From an uncultured Erysipelotrichaceae bacterium (lineage in GTDB: Bacteria; Bacillota_I; Bacilli_A; Erysipelotrichales; Erysipelotrichaceae), in contig CANDJN010000003.1 in the NCBI GenBank assembly GCA_947385085.1, positions 46,675 through 110,674 of the forward strand: DNA of 64,000 nucleotides. Reading direction: 5' to 3'. Under the pieces are notes generated by a model. That model did not search any database. It was not told the origin of the DNA and was given only the letters and a program-made list of their open reading frames with translations. Below, in pieces: positions 8,845 through 17,152 of the stretch. The position numbers and the translations under genes were made by a program. The first letter of the stretch is position 1, and every line of letters begins with the position of its first letter.

Positions 8845-9367
8845 ACATATAACCGCCTTTCTCCACAACGCGAACCACCGCCGGTAAAAATATCAGCTGT
8901 GTGATAATACCGGGAATGCCGGTAATCACAGCCGCCCCCACTGCCGCAAAGCCGCCAAGATTCATATGCAGCAGCGCCGCAGTCAAGGTTAAAACAATTC
9001 CATAAACCAAGCGTCCAGCAATCATCGCCGCAATTAATGAAATGTATCCTCCCAGCATTTGATCCTTTACATGAAGCTGCTGATAGAGCAATCCGCTGAT
9101 GAAGCCATAGCTGCATAATTCCGCCATCATAAAAATCACCCGTTCACTCGAAGGCATACCGGTCAATAAGCAATTCACAAGCGGCGCAATCAGTCCCAAT
9201 AGCGCTCCATACTGCCATCCCAGCACCATACCGCCGATCAATACGGGGGTATGCATCGGTAAAAAGATCTGTCCAGCCTGTTGCATTCCGATGAAATGGA
9301 ACAGTTGCGGCAAAAGCAGTGCCAAGGAAAGACATAAAGCTCCAAAAGTCATTTTACGTGTTTTCAT
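8810..9367 (-). CDS. ECF transporter S component (substrate-binding membrane subunit)
   Basis: Integral membrane subunit of an energy-coupling-factor vitamin importer, expected to pair with a shared EcfA/A'/T module encoded elsewhere. The 185 residues form about five or six hydrophobic helices. The first loop carries QQAGQIFLPMHTPVL and PLVNCLLTGMP, typical of the ThiW/PF12822-like S components. The start is placed at the third ATG of a run (9367), seven bases after AGGAG; the longer upstream reading frame is basic and lacks a site. No riboswitch is visible in the short upstream gap, so the substrate is unknown. Confidence 0.82.
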   Translation of the reverse strand: MKTRKMTFGALCLSLALLLPQLFHFIGMQQAGQIFLPMHTPVLIGGMVLGWQYGALLGLIAPLVNCLLTGMPSSERVIFMMAELCSYGFISGLLYQQLHVKDQMLGGYISLIAAMIAGRLVYGIVLTLTAALLHMNLGGFAAVGAAVITGIPGIITQLIFLPAVVRVVEKGGYMYESRSSEAVAK

Positions 9368-9448
9368 CATCATTCTCCTTATTTTTGATGATATTCTTAA
9401 CCTCTTTGTCGGATTGGAAAGATAAGTTAATAACATCACTGTGGATTT

Positions 9449-10909
9449 TCATCCTTGATTTAATAAGTCAATCATATGATGAAGCAATACATACTCGGCA
9501 TACGTATCCATGGCACAGTATTTCAACAGTGCCAAACGAATACTCTCTGCCGCTTCTTCATCATCCTCCATCATGCGCCAGCTATGCGCTGCCTGTAGGC
9601 CTTGCGATATATCTAGTTTATGATAATCCAAGCCACAGAAAATCTCTGCCAATTTCTTCAATGAATAGAATCCGCGCATCCGGCTGTCATAAATACAACC
9701 GGTCGCAAAGGGCAAGGATAAATCTACCATACGATCGCAAAGTGATTCCAGTGCATCGCGATATGCAGGAAATTGTTCGCCTAGCTGATGAAGCCGCAGC
9801 TTTTCCGCTCCTTCCATATTAAAGACCAATATTGTTCCCGATTTTGGTATGTGCGCTAACAAATGCTCAATAAAAGCAGTTCTACAATCACCCTGTCCGA
9901 TATATTCGTGATGAATCAAGGATGCATTCTCTGTTTCCTCCACATGCAGGGAATATTGAAAAACCAGTACATCATAAGGTTTCATTCCTTCATATGGTGG
10001 ATACACAAAGGTTTCCCATTCAAAATCCAAATAAGAAATCGGATAATGAATATCTTCCTTTACCCACGCATTCAGCGCAAAGCGATCCATGTAAAAGCCA
10101 TTGTGATGTGCTGCCATGATTTGGGCATATTGTTGCCGTGTTCCTTCCAACAAGGACAGATCCACTTCTTTTATATCGTGAATGCCCTGATTGATCAAAT
10201 CATATTTATGTGCCGTCTGCATAAGATTAGTAATACATGTATCCGCAATCGGATTGGGAAAGCAGTCATCAAAGTAGCGACACTTTCCACCCTTCATGCA
10301 ATAAGGACCCTGTGCCATAATCGGAGCATCCTCTTCGTAACATTTCTGCATGCCGGATATCGGCGCAAAGACATCACGTCGAACTTGATTTGCCAAAGAA
10401 AGTGCCGTACCCTTTATCGTGTTATGGCGATGATATAAATACGGTGTTACCACCAGCAGTTCCTTGACATTTAACTCTTGAGATCGCACATATTCAGCAT
10501 TGAGATGGATGATGGACACATCGCCGATCACCAGACCCAGAGCTTCTAAAACACAAATCGTATCCGCAATTTTCTGTGCTTCGCTTTCGCGCGGATAACA
10601 CGTCGCATAGGAAAAATACAGATTCCATTGATCGGACTGCTTGATCATCATGGATACCTTTACACGCAGATTTTGATATTCAAAGCGCGCATTCAATAAG
10701 ACTTTATATTGTTCCATCGCTTGCAGTGCCTGTTCGCTATCGTCTCCTGCTTGACCTTGAAAATAATCGCTCAACGAGAAATATTCCTGAATATAATCAT
10801 TCATAGAACCGTTGTAATAGACAAACGGTACAAACGGCTTCGGTTCATGCATACATAGCCAAAATAATCGCGAACAGCGTTCAAAATGCTTGATATCGGA
10901 CAAATGCAT
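9449..10909 (-). CDS. DUF2779 protein: degenerate RecB-like nuclease plus DEDD-type exonuclease domain
   Basis: A 486-residue protein in two parts. Residues 1-220 resemble the Cas4/RecB-like nuclease module of DUF2779 proteins: Cys12 and a late Cys cluster (204, 210, 216) could bind an iron-sulfur cluster, and HLNAEYVR near 135-142 is a family signature. The usual catalytic Asp, Glu-x-Lys and Gln of such nucleases are not visible where expected. Residues 290-486 form the DUF2779 domain with DFE at 295-297, MVDL around 396 and YCAMDT around 468, a DEDD exonuclease-like pattern. I start at the ATG at 10909 because a good promoter lies just upstream; a longer frame begins at a GTG with no ribosome binding site. 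The WYL regulator gene is upstream. Confidence 0.8.
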   Translation of the reverse strand: MHLSDIKHFERCSRLFWLCMHEPKPFVPFVYYNGSMNDYIQEYFSLSDYFQGQAGDDSEQALQAMEQYKVLLNARFEYQNLRVKVSMMIKQSDQWNLYFSYATCYPRESEAQKIADTICVLEALGLVIGDVSIIHLNAEYVRSQELNVKELLVVTPYLYHRHNTIKGTALSLANQVRRDVFAPISGMQKCYEEDAPIMAQGPYCMKGGKCRYFDDCFPNPIADTCITNLMQTAHKYDLINQGIHDIKEVDLSLLEGTRQQYAQIMAAHHNGFYMDRFALNAWVKEDIHYPISYLDFEWETFVYPPYEGMKPYDVLVFQYSLHVEETENASLIHHEYIGQGDCRTAFIEHLLAHIPKSGTILVFNMEGAEKLRLHQLGEQFPAYRDALESLCDRMVDLSLPFATGCIYDSRMRGFYSLKKLAEIFCGLDYHKLDISQGLQAAHSWRMMEDDEEAAESIRLALLKYCAMDTYAEYVLLHHMIDLLNQG

Positions 10910-10937
10910 CCTTTTCCCATTCCCTTCAACAGGGTAA

Positions 10938-10966
10938 ATTATAGCATATTTCTGTAGATATGTAGA
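10938..10966 (-). promoter_or_regulatory. Promoter for the DUF2779 gene
   Basis: TCTACA, a 17-base spacer and a perfect TATAAT on the minus strand. The start point would fall about 20 bases before the ATG at 10909, which supports that start codon and a transcript separate from the WYL gene. Confidence 0.65.
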
Positions 10967-11009
10967 TGATAATTGAAGCTTGATAAAAAGATCGCGATAA
11001 TTCGCTGTC

Positions 11010-11954
11010 TTATTCACGATATGAAATCAATATTTTCTGCGTTTCCGCGATCAGATCTTCGCGCAGGGATTGTGGCGTAATAACCTTTACACGACTACCT
11101 AAGGAAAGCAGAAAGCGCATCGCCTCCTGATGGCTTTCAAAAATAGTGCGGTAATACAGCGTATGCTCATTCAGCCATTCAAAATAAGGATGTACGCCAA
11201 CCTGACGCTCACTCATTAACAAAGCACTTTCATGAAATACATGCATTTCTACCTCTATGCCATCGCCCTTCATCAATCCACTTTTCCCGATGTGCTTATG
11301 TACATTGAATGGATCACGATGAAAATGCCGATCCAACACCTTGCATTGCTTCATGCGCTGATCACTGAATTTATATGTGCGGAAATCCTTGGCCGCCAAG
11401 GAATAAGCGATGCAGTAATAGGCTCCTTGGTAATGAACCAATTCGTATGGGTGAATAACAAATGTTTTCACGTGATGATCCTGTAATGAGCGATACGTTA
11501 TTTCCACGCACTGACAGGAACGGATCGCATCCTTCATGCGATCAATATAACTCTGCATGACCGCTGACAGGAACGTTTGCTGAGGATCAACATAATAATC
11601 GGTGTGCGGCATGGACAATGGTTCATTGGAAAGCATCTTATCAATCGCGCCATTGACAATCTTACCCCAGCGCAATTCTAAATGCGTTTTTAAATAATTC
11701 TGTACTTCGCGCAAACTTTGTTTTTCCTGCTCTTGAAAAGCCGCTGCGGGCAACAGCGCATCGCTCAATAAGGTATAGCCCCCATACTTGCCCGGTACTG
11801 ATTCAATCCGATATCCGGCCTTTTCCAGCTCCTTGCGAAACTCCGCAATATTACGAACATTGGTATCCAATTCCATGGCGATTTCTTCACGTGTCATAAA
11901 GCCTCTACTTTTCAGCAGCTGTAGCATTTGAATGCACAAGGCGGTACGATTCAT
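11010..11954 (-). CDS. WYL-domain transcriptional regulator with N-terminal helix-turn-helix
   Basis: A 314-residue DNA-binding regulator. Residues 1-65 form a winged helix-turn-helix (TREEIAMELDTNVRNI) ending in a wing with GKYGGYTLL. Residues about 140-215 form a WYL domain (CVEITYRSLQ to TYKFSDQRM), and a WCX-like C-terminal part follows. WYL proteins sense nucleic-acid or nucleotide ligands and often control DNA repair or phage-defence genes. AGGAGGAATAAT precedes the ATG. It lies between the ankyrin protein and the DUF2779 gene, which is the obvious candidate target. Confidence 0.9.
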   Translation of the reverse strand: MNRTALCIQMLQLLKSRGFMTREEIAMELDTNVRNIAEFRKELEKAGYRIESVPGKYGGYTLLSDALLPAAAFQEQEKQSLREVQNYLKTHLELRWGKIVNGAIDKMLSNEPLSMPHTDYYVDPQQTFLSAVMQSYIDRMKDAIRSCQCVEITYRSLQDHHVKTFVIHPYELVHYQGAYYCIAYSLAAKDFRTYKFSDQRMKQCKVLDRHFHRDPFNVHKHIGKSGLMKGDGIEVEMHVFHESALLMSERQVGVHPYFEWLNEHTLYYRTIFESHQEAMRFLLSLGSRVKVITPQSLREDLIAETQKILISYRE

Positions 11955-11968
11955 ATTATTCCTCCTAG

Positions 11969-12358
11969 CTAATTGATTAAAATCGGATAATTGACATCCA
12001 ACGGAGCGAAACGAGAGGGATAAGGTCCAAAATTGCCAATAGGTTCTTCCATCTTTGGAACAATCCCCATAAATGCCAGTGGAAATACAAGTTCTCCGAT
12101 GCCACGATCTAAGGCAAAGCCAAGTGCCTCTTCTGCTTGGGTTGCTCCTTCCTCAATCAGCATCATCACCATATCTTTATTACGGGTAAATACCGCATGA
12201 ACTAACAATGGGTAACCGTTATAAATCCAATTTGGATCCGCACCGCGGCGAATCAGCTTGCGCGCTTCACTCACGTTTTCATCCCAAACAGCATTTAACA
12301 ATCGCTTTGCTAATTTACCCTCCCATTCGTGATTGTGCTTTAAAAATTTCAACATCAT
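11969..12358 (-). CDS. Small ankyrin-repeat protein
   Basis: A 129-residue soluble protein with one or two ankyrin repeats (AVWDENVSEARKLIRRGADPN, then PLLVHAVFTRNKDMVMMLIEEGA). Ankyrin repeats mediate protein contacts; no enzyme domain is visible. I place the start at 12358 (ATGATG, about ten bases after AAAGG); an in-frame ATG 16 codons upstream has no clear ribosome binding site. It precedes the WYL regulator by 14 bases and is probably in the same transcript. Its partner is unknown. Confidence 0.75.
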   Translation of the reverse strand: MMLKFLKHNHEWEGKLAKRLLNAVWDENVSEARKLIRRGADPNWIYNGYPLLVHAVFTRNKDMVMMLIEEGATQAEEALGFALDRGIGELVFPLAFMGIVPKMEEPIGNFGPYPSRFAPLDVNYPILIN

Positions 12359-12503
12359 ATGAATCCATCCTTTCTGATGACCATACGATATCATATATTG
12401 TGACATTATTTATGTAACATTACAACAAAAAGTTAAATTTTTTTGGTGGAAATGATTTCCTGATGAAAGACAATAACAACTTTCATTAATGGCATACAAT
12501 GAG

Positions 12504-12538
12504 ACAAAAAAAGGCAGAAGCGTGATGCTTCTTTGCCT
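12504..12538 (-). terminator. Terminator of the lipoprotein gene
   Basis: On the minus strand GGCAAAGAAGC and GCTTCTGCC form a stem around ATCAC, followed by seven T. It lies 14 bases past the lipoprotein stop codon. Confidence 0.8.
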
Positions 12539-12551
12539 CATTTACATCTTG

Positions 12552-13187
12552 TTAATCCATTGCTTCATCGTCAGCATTATTTTGATTACTCTTGGTTGGA
12601 TTACCATTGGTGCCGGTGTTTCCGTTTGACTGATCGCCATTCACGCCGTCATTGTTATCGGTTGCACTGTTACTGCTATCAGAATTTTTGATGCCGCCAA
12701 TACCTGCTTTGTAGGAATCGAATTGCTTAAGCAAATCATCCATTTTTGCATCTTTTAGATACACCAACAGATAATTTCCATTCACAGATGCCGCATAATC
12801 CTTTTTTTCACCATTGATATTTACTTTCACAGTACCGGTATTCTTTGCTGAATCCAATAGTGCTTTCATGCTTTCATCATTTTCTTTCAACCGATACAGA
12901 TATGCGGTATTGCCTTGATAAGAAAAGCTACGTCCTTCATGTGCTGCAAAATCCATATCCGTTAAATCCTTCATATCGTCCAATGTGAGTCCCTGATCCT
13001 TAAAATAAGTCATCATATTATCCATTGTTTCATTAACGGTATTGGCTGCGTCATTCTGTGGTTTTTTCGTATCGGTTGCATTGGCGTTGCTTTCCATCTT
13101 TTTATCGCCGTCATCATTCTTGGAGCAGCCACTGATTATCAACATCAGCGCACAAGCCATAGCGGCTAAAGCTTTCCATGATCTCAT
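12552..13187 (-). CDS. Predicted lipoprotein of unknown function
   Basis: A 211-residue secreted protein. A signal peptide ends in the lipobox LIISGC, so Cys21 would be lipidated and anchored in the membrane. Residues about 40-150 form a small globular region with alternating beta strands (GNTAYLYRLKEND, YLLVYLKDAKMD). The last 45 residues are Asn/Ser/Gly/Asp-rich and probably disordered. The ATG at 13187 follows AAGGAGG by a proper distance; an upstream in-frame ATG lies before that site and is rejected. It forms a single-gene unit with its own terminator. Confidence 0.82.
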   Translation of the reverse strand: MRSWKALAAMACALMLIISGCSKNDDGDKKMESNANATDTKKPQNDAANTVNETMDNMMTYFKDQGLTLDDMKDLTDMDFAAHEGRSFSYQGNTAYLYRLKENDESMKALLDSAKNTGTVKVNINGEKKDYAASVNGNYLLVYLKDAKMDDLLKQFDSYKAGIGGIKNSDSSNSATDNNDGVNGDQSNGNTGTNGNPTKSNQNNADDEAMD

Positions 13188-13256
13188 CGTATTATCCTCC
13201 TTGTTCATATATTGGTAGTATGCGCCAATAAAAGCGGATTATACATGAGCTGTGGT

Positions 13257-14618
13257 TTAATTCTCACTGTTTGGATGAAAAAACGGATCTTTATGTATGA
13301 CAAACCGAAACCACTGGAATAATATAGTCCCTTTTAATATAGAGCTAATGGTAATAGACCACCATATACCATTGAGTCCCCACACCTTTTGTAAAGCATA
13401 AGCCATTGGAATGCGCGCTGATGTAAGCGTGATGGATATGATGCTAGGCGGCAGTGTCTTGCCCAAGCCGTCAAAGGCTCCGGCAGTGGTGATCTCCATG
13501 CACATGAATAGCTGCGAGACGCCCAGGATGCGCAAATAGTCCACTCCCATCGGCAATACATCGCTTTCCTGAATAAAGATGTGAAAAATAAATTCAGGAA
13601 AAACAATCAGCATGGCACTGCATAACAGTCCCCATACTAGCATCATAGTCATGGACAATCGATAACCATAGTGAATTCGCTGAGGATTTTTAGCGCCGTA
13701 ATTCTGCGCCACGAAACTATTGAGTGCCGCCGCATAGCCCTCTGAAGTCATCCATGAAATCGATTCGATCTGACTTCCCACCTTTTGTACCGCTACAGCC
13801 CCATCTCCCCAGTCGGCAATAATGCGAGCGATGAACATAGAAATGCAGGAAAATAACATACTTTGAAGCGCCGTCGGCAAGCCGATGCGGAAGATTTCTT
13901 TACTGTGCTTTTTTGACAACGATCCCAACAGGTGAAAGTGATCAAACAAAATCGTATCCCCACGCACAATCAATACAAATAGCAATGTAACCACCGCTTG
14001 TGCCGCAACCGTCGCAATCCCTGCCCCCAATACGCCTAACGCGGGTATCACACCAAAGCCGAAAATCAACAGCGGATCCAGAACGATATTTAAAACCAAG
14101 CCGATGGTCGTTGCCACAAAGGAAGCTTTACTATTTCCCATCGCTGTTAGTATACCGGTATAGATTTGATTTAAAAAGGAAAAGATCACCAACCCGCATG
14201 TCACAAATAAATAATTCTGTGCATCACTAATAACCTGTGCACTATTCAGATGAAAAAAGGAAATCATCATCTTGCCACATAATATGGAAATTAAGCCAAA
14301 AGCAAGCGCAAAAAGGATTGCCATGCGAAAGGAATTGGCCGCATAAATTCGCGCTTCCTCTTTTTGATCCGCCCCCAATGCCTGCCCCACCTTGATTTGA
14401 CCACCCATTTTCGCCAAGGTAGCCAAACCATTGGAAAACCACATAAACATTCCCGCAGCACCTACCGATGCCACTGCCCCGCTGCCAATGCGTCCAATCC
14501 AGATCATGTCAGTTAAGTTATAAGCCATTTGGATAAAGCTGGTCGCCATAATCGGCAATGCCAAAGCACTCAATGCCGGAAAAATCGGACCATCCAACAA
14601 ATTCGCGTTTCGTTTCAT
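13257..14618 (-). CDS. MATE family efflux transporter
   Basis: A 453-residue integral membrane protein with about 12 predicted helices, a member of the MATE (MOP superfamily) of cation-coupled exporters for drugs or metabolites. The N-terminal LPIMATSFIQMAYNLTDMIWIGRIGSGAVA matches the family entry motif, and the two halves show the usual internal repeat (IGLPTALQSMLFSCISMF starts the second half). GAGGTGACAT precedes the ATG. It is transcribed away from a second MATE gene, which differs clearly in sequence. Substrate unknown. Confidence 0.9.
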   Translation of the reverse strand: MKRNANLLDGPIFPALSALALPIMATSFIQMAYNLTDMIWIGRIGSGAVASVGAAGMFMWFSNGLATLAKMGGQIKVGQALGADQKEEARIYAANSFRMAILFALAFGLISILCGKMMISFFHLNSAQVISDAQNYLFVTCGLVIFSFLNQIYTGILTAMGNSKASFVATTIGLVLNIVLDPLLIFGFGVIPALGVLGAGIATVAAQAVVTLLFVLIVRGDTILFDHFHLLGSLSKKHSKEIFRIGLPTALQSMLFSCISMFIARIIADWGDGAVAVQKVGSQIESISWMTSEGYAAALNSFVAQNYGAKNPQRIHYGYRLSMTMMLVWGLLCSAMLIVFPEFIFHIFIQESDVLPMGVDYLRILGVSQLFMCMEITTAGAFDGLGKTLPPSIISITLTSARIPMAYALQKVWGLNGIWWSITISSILKGTILFQWFRFVIHKDPFFHPNSEN

Positions 14619-14636
14619 ATGTCACCTCAAGGCATC

Positions 14637-14665
14637 ATTGTACGCTAAAGTATACAAATTGTAAA
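14637..14665 (-). promoter_or_regulatory. Promoter for the minus-strand MATE gene
   Basis: TTTACA, a 17-base spacer and TACAAT on the minus strand, about 20 bases upstream of the start codon. Confidence 0.65.
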
Positions 14666-14761
14666 GCAAGGCTTTTTCATGAATTCTTCCTTTTATTACA
14701 TGATAAAAACAGAATCAAACCAGTAACGAAATCATGAGTAAAATAAAGAATAAAAAACAGG

Positions 14762-14789
14762 TTGAAAAAGCGGTAAAAAGTGATACAAT
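14762..14789 (+). promoter_or_regulatory. Promoter for the plus-strand MATE gene
   Basis: TTGAAA, a 16-base spacer and TACAAT, followed by AAAGGA and the ATG at 14817. It is separate from, and does not overlap, the divergent promoter. Confidence 0.65.
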
Positions 14790-14816
14790 AAAAAGCATTG
14801 TGAAAGGAAAAGATTT

Positions 14817-16214
14817 ATGATAAAGTCACTGAATCGAAAACGTTCCTATGAAATCAATATGTGTGAAGGACCGATCTTTAAAAAAATCATTATATTTGCC
14901 CTCCCACTGGTATGTTCCGGTATCCTGCAGTTATTATTCAATGCGGCAGATATCATCGTTGTAGGTCGCTTCAGCGGCAATCATGCATTGGCAGCGGTTG
15001 GATCCACCAGTTCCTTAATCAATTTATTAATAAACTTATTTATTGGAATTTCGGTTGGAGCCAATGTTCTGGCAAGCCGTTATTATGGCGCTCGTGATTA
15101 CGACAATATGACAGACAGTGTTCATACCGCGATAGCCATGGCATTCGTATCCGGTTTCCTCATGGTTTTTATCGGTATCTTTGCGGCAAAGCCGATGTTG
15201 GAATTGATGGGAACTCCTGATAATGTCATCGATTTATCCGTATTATATATGCGCATCTATTTTATCGGCATGCCCTCTTTTATGGTTTACAACTTTGGCG
15301 CTGCCATTCTGCGCTCGGTCGGCGATACCAAGCGTCCGCTTTACTTTCTGCTTGTTTCCGGTATTATCAACGTAATTTTCAATTTATTTTTTGTCATTGT
15401 CTGCCATTTAGGCGTTGCCGGAGTAGCATTAGCCACGATCCTTTCCGAAACCATCTCAGCCGGTTTAATCCTTTTGAGTTTACACAAAAGTGAAGGTGCA
15501 TTGCGGCTTCATTTTAAGCAGCTGAAAATTCATAAGGATAAGTTGCTTCCGATGTTGAAAATCGGTCTTCCTGCCGGCTTGCAAGGTACTATTTTTTCCA
15601 TCTCCAATGTCTTAATTCAATCTTCGGTTAATTCCTTTGGCGATATTGTCATGGCTGGAAATACTGCCGCAAGCAATATTGAAGGCTTTGTTTATACCGC
15701 TATGAATGCGGTATATCAAACTGCACTTAGTTTTACCTCACAAAATCTCGGGGCAAAAAAATATGAGCGTATTGATAAAATCCTGCTTCAATGTCTATTA
15801 ATCGTAACCCTCATTGGATTGGTAATGGGAGTCGGCGCTTATTTGTTGGGAACACCGTTATTATCGCTTTATACCGATAGTAAGGAAGTCATCGAATACG
15901 GATTAATTCGTCTTAGCTATATCTCTGTCCCCTATTTCCTTTGCGGTATTATGGATGTGTTTGTCGGCAGTCTGCGCGGCTTAGGATATTCAATGATGCC
16001 GATGCTGGTATCCTTAAGCGGCGCTTGCGTTTTCCGTGTTATCTGGATCTTTACCGCTTTTGCGGCTAGTCATACTTTGTTTACACTTTATATTTCCTAT
16101 CCGATCTCATGGTTTTTAACTGCGTTGATCCATGGAATCTGTTATTTGACAGTACGAAAAAAATTTATCGCATTAAAAAATATTCCTGGTGAGGAACCTG
16201 CATCCGTCGCATAA
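14817..16214 (+). CDS. MATE family efflux transporter
   Basis: A 465-residue membrane transporter of the MATE family with about 12 helices. Family marks are ALPLVCSGILQLLFNAADIIVVGRF at the start, ISVGANVLASRYYGARD in the first half and LPAGLQGTIFSISNVLIQ at the start of the second half. This NorM/DinF-like type differs from the divergent neighbour, so the pair is not a recent duplication. The ATG follows AAAGGAAAAGATTT. One of the few plus-strand genes in the window. Substrate unknown. Confidence 0.9.
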   Translation: MIKSLNRKRSYEINMCEGPIFKKIIIFALPLVCSGILQLLFNAADIIVVGRFSGNHALAAVGSTSSLINLLINLFIGISVGANVLASRYYGARDYDNMTDSVHTAIAMAFVSGFLMVFIGIFAAKPMLELMGTPDNVIDLSVLYMRIYFIGMPSFMVYNFGAAILRSVGDTKRPLYFLLVSGIINVIFNLFFVIVCHLGVAGVALATILSETISAGLILLSLHKSEGALRLHFKQLKIHKDKLLPMLKIGLPAGLQGTIFSISNVLIQSSVNSFGDIVMAGNTAASNIEGFVYTAMNAVYQTALSFTSQNLGAKKYERIDKILLQCLLIVTLIGLVMGVGAYLLGTPLLSLYTDSKEVIEYGLIRLSYISVPYFLCGIMDVFVGSLRGLGYSMMPMLVSLSGACVFRVIWIFTAFAASHTLFTLYISYPISWFLTALIHGICYLTVRKKFIALKNIPGEEPASVA

Positions 16215-16224
16215 AATGATTCAT

Positions 16225-16243
16225 AAGGCCTTAGGGTCTTTTT
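16225..16243 (+). terminator. Probable terminator of the plus-strand MATE gene
   Basis: AAGGCC and GGTCTT form a six-pair stem (one G-U) around TTAG, followed by a short T run, ten bases after the stop codon. Confidence 0.55.
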
Positions 16244-16393
16244 ACTTATTGTAATATGGATCTTTATAATGTATGGATGATAAGAAAATTAAATTTCCTA
16301 TTCATTTTTGTCTAATGCCCTCTTTAAAACGATGGTCAAAGGATCATAGCCTATTCATGGTATTAAACCTTTATCAATGAATAAAAATGATAT

Positions 16394-16440
16394 GTTTATC
16401 AATACCAATTTTCATATTTAAAAAAATGGTATTGATAAAC
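16394..16440. repeat. Perfect 14-base inverted repeat with 19-base spacer
   Basis: GTTTATCAATACCA at 16394-16407 is repeated in inverse orientation at 16427-16440. Degenerate copies of both halves (TGGTATTAAA and TTTATCAATGAA) lie just to the left at about 16358-16382. No T run follows, so it is not a standard terminator. Confidence 0.75.
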
Positions 16441-16527
16441 TGGTCTTCTGTGACTTTTTATATACTGACCTATTATTACTTTTAAATAAATACGCATATT
16501 AATGCATACACTGTAAGACACTATAGC

Positions 16528-16570
16528 AAAAAAAAACAGATGATCATGTATACGTCTTATTCATCTGTTT
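16528..16570 (-). terminator. Terminator of the scpA-scpB unit
   Basis: A ten-base perfect stem (AAACAGATGA with TCATCTGTTT) with a 17-base loop, followed on the minus strand by a run of T, 30 bases past the scpB stop. Confidence 0.8.
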
Positions 16571-16600
16571 CAAAACAATATTATTTTGTTTTCCTTCACA

Positions 16601-17152
16601 TCAATCTTCCTGAAACAGTTCTTCATCGAGATTGGCATCACTGTTTGGTAGTTCCGGTAATTCCTTTAAGCTTTTTAATTGGAACGAATCCATAAAAGCT
16701 TCGGTTACCTCATATAGAAAAGGGCGTCCTGCCGCATCACTGCGGCCGCATTCACGAATCAGATTGCGAGCTAATAGCTTGCGAATCATCATATCGCAGC
16801 CGACTCCACGGATTTCCTCAATTTCCGATCGTGTGATCGGCTGACGATAAGCAATAATCGCCAGTGTTTCCAATGCGGCTTGAGAAAGCGTTGCTAGTTT
16901 CACGCTCGCAAATAATTTTTCTGCATAAGGATGGATGGCTTCTTTGGATACAAATTTATAAACACCGCCAAAATGTACAATCTCCATCCCCCGGCTTTCA
17001 TCCTCCACATACTCCTTCATCATTTCATCCAATAGCGATTCCAATTCTTCAAGTGGCATTTCCATAACCGATGCCAGCTGATCCCCATTTAATCCCTCAT
17101 CACCAACCAGAAATAATAAACCTTCTAGTACGGCTTTTTTATCATTATGCAT
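16601..17152 (-). CDS. scpB: Segregation and condensation protein B (ScpB)
   Basis: Winged-helix subunit (183 residues) of the SMC-ScpA-ScpB condensin that organises and segregates the chromosome. The two winged helices are visible, with the conserved LETLAIIAYRQPITRSEIEEIRG segment near residues 95-117. The start overlaps scpA by eight bases. The SMC subunit is encoded elsewhere in the same window (37713-40664). The C-terminus is acidic, as is usual for ScpB. Confidence 0.95.
   Translation of the reverse strand: MHNDKKAVLEGLLFLVGDEGLNGDQLASVMEMPLEELESLLDEMMKEYVEDESRGMEIVHFGGVYKFVSKEAIHPYAEKLFASVKLATLSQAALETLAIIAYRQPITRSEIEEIRGVGCDMMIRKLLARNLIRECGRSDAAGRPFLYEVTEAFMDSFQLKSLKELPELPNSDANLDEELFQED

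Larger units (their letters stand above)
16215..16600. other. Intergenic region between the MATE gene and scpB
   Basis: A 386-base AT-rich gap with no convincing gene. It holds a weak plus-strand terminator near its left end, a long inverted repeat at 16394-16440 and the strong scpB terminator near its right end. The rest shows nothing I can name. Confidence 0.6.

Noticed and set aside
9368..9448. Vitamin riboswitch upstream of the ECF S component
   Set aside because: The gap is only about 80 bases, and no TPP, FMN, folate or cobalamin riboswitch core was recognised.
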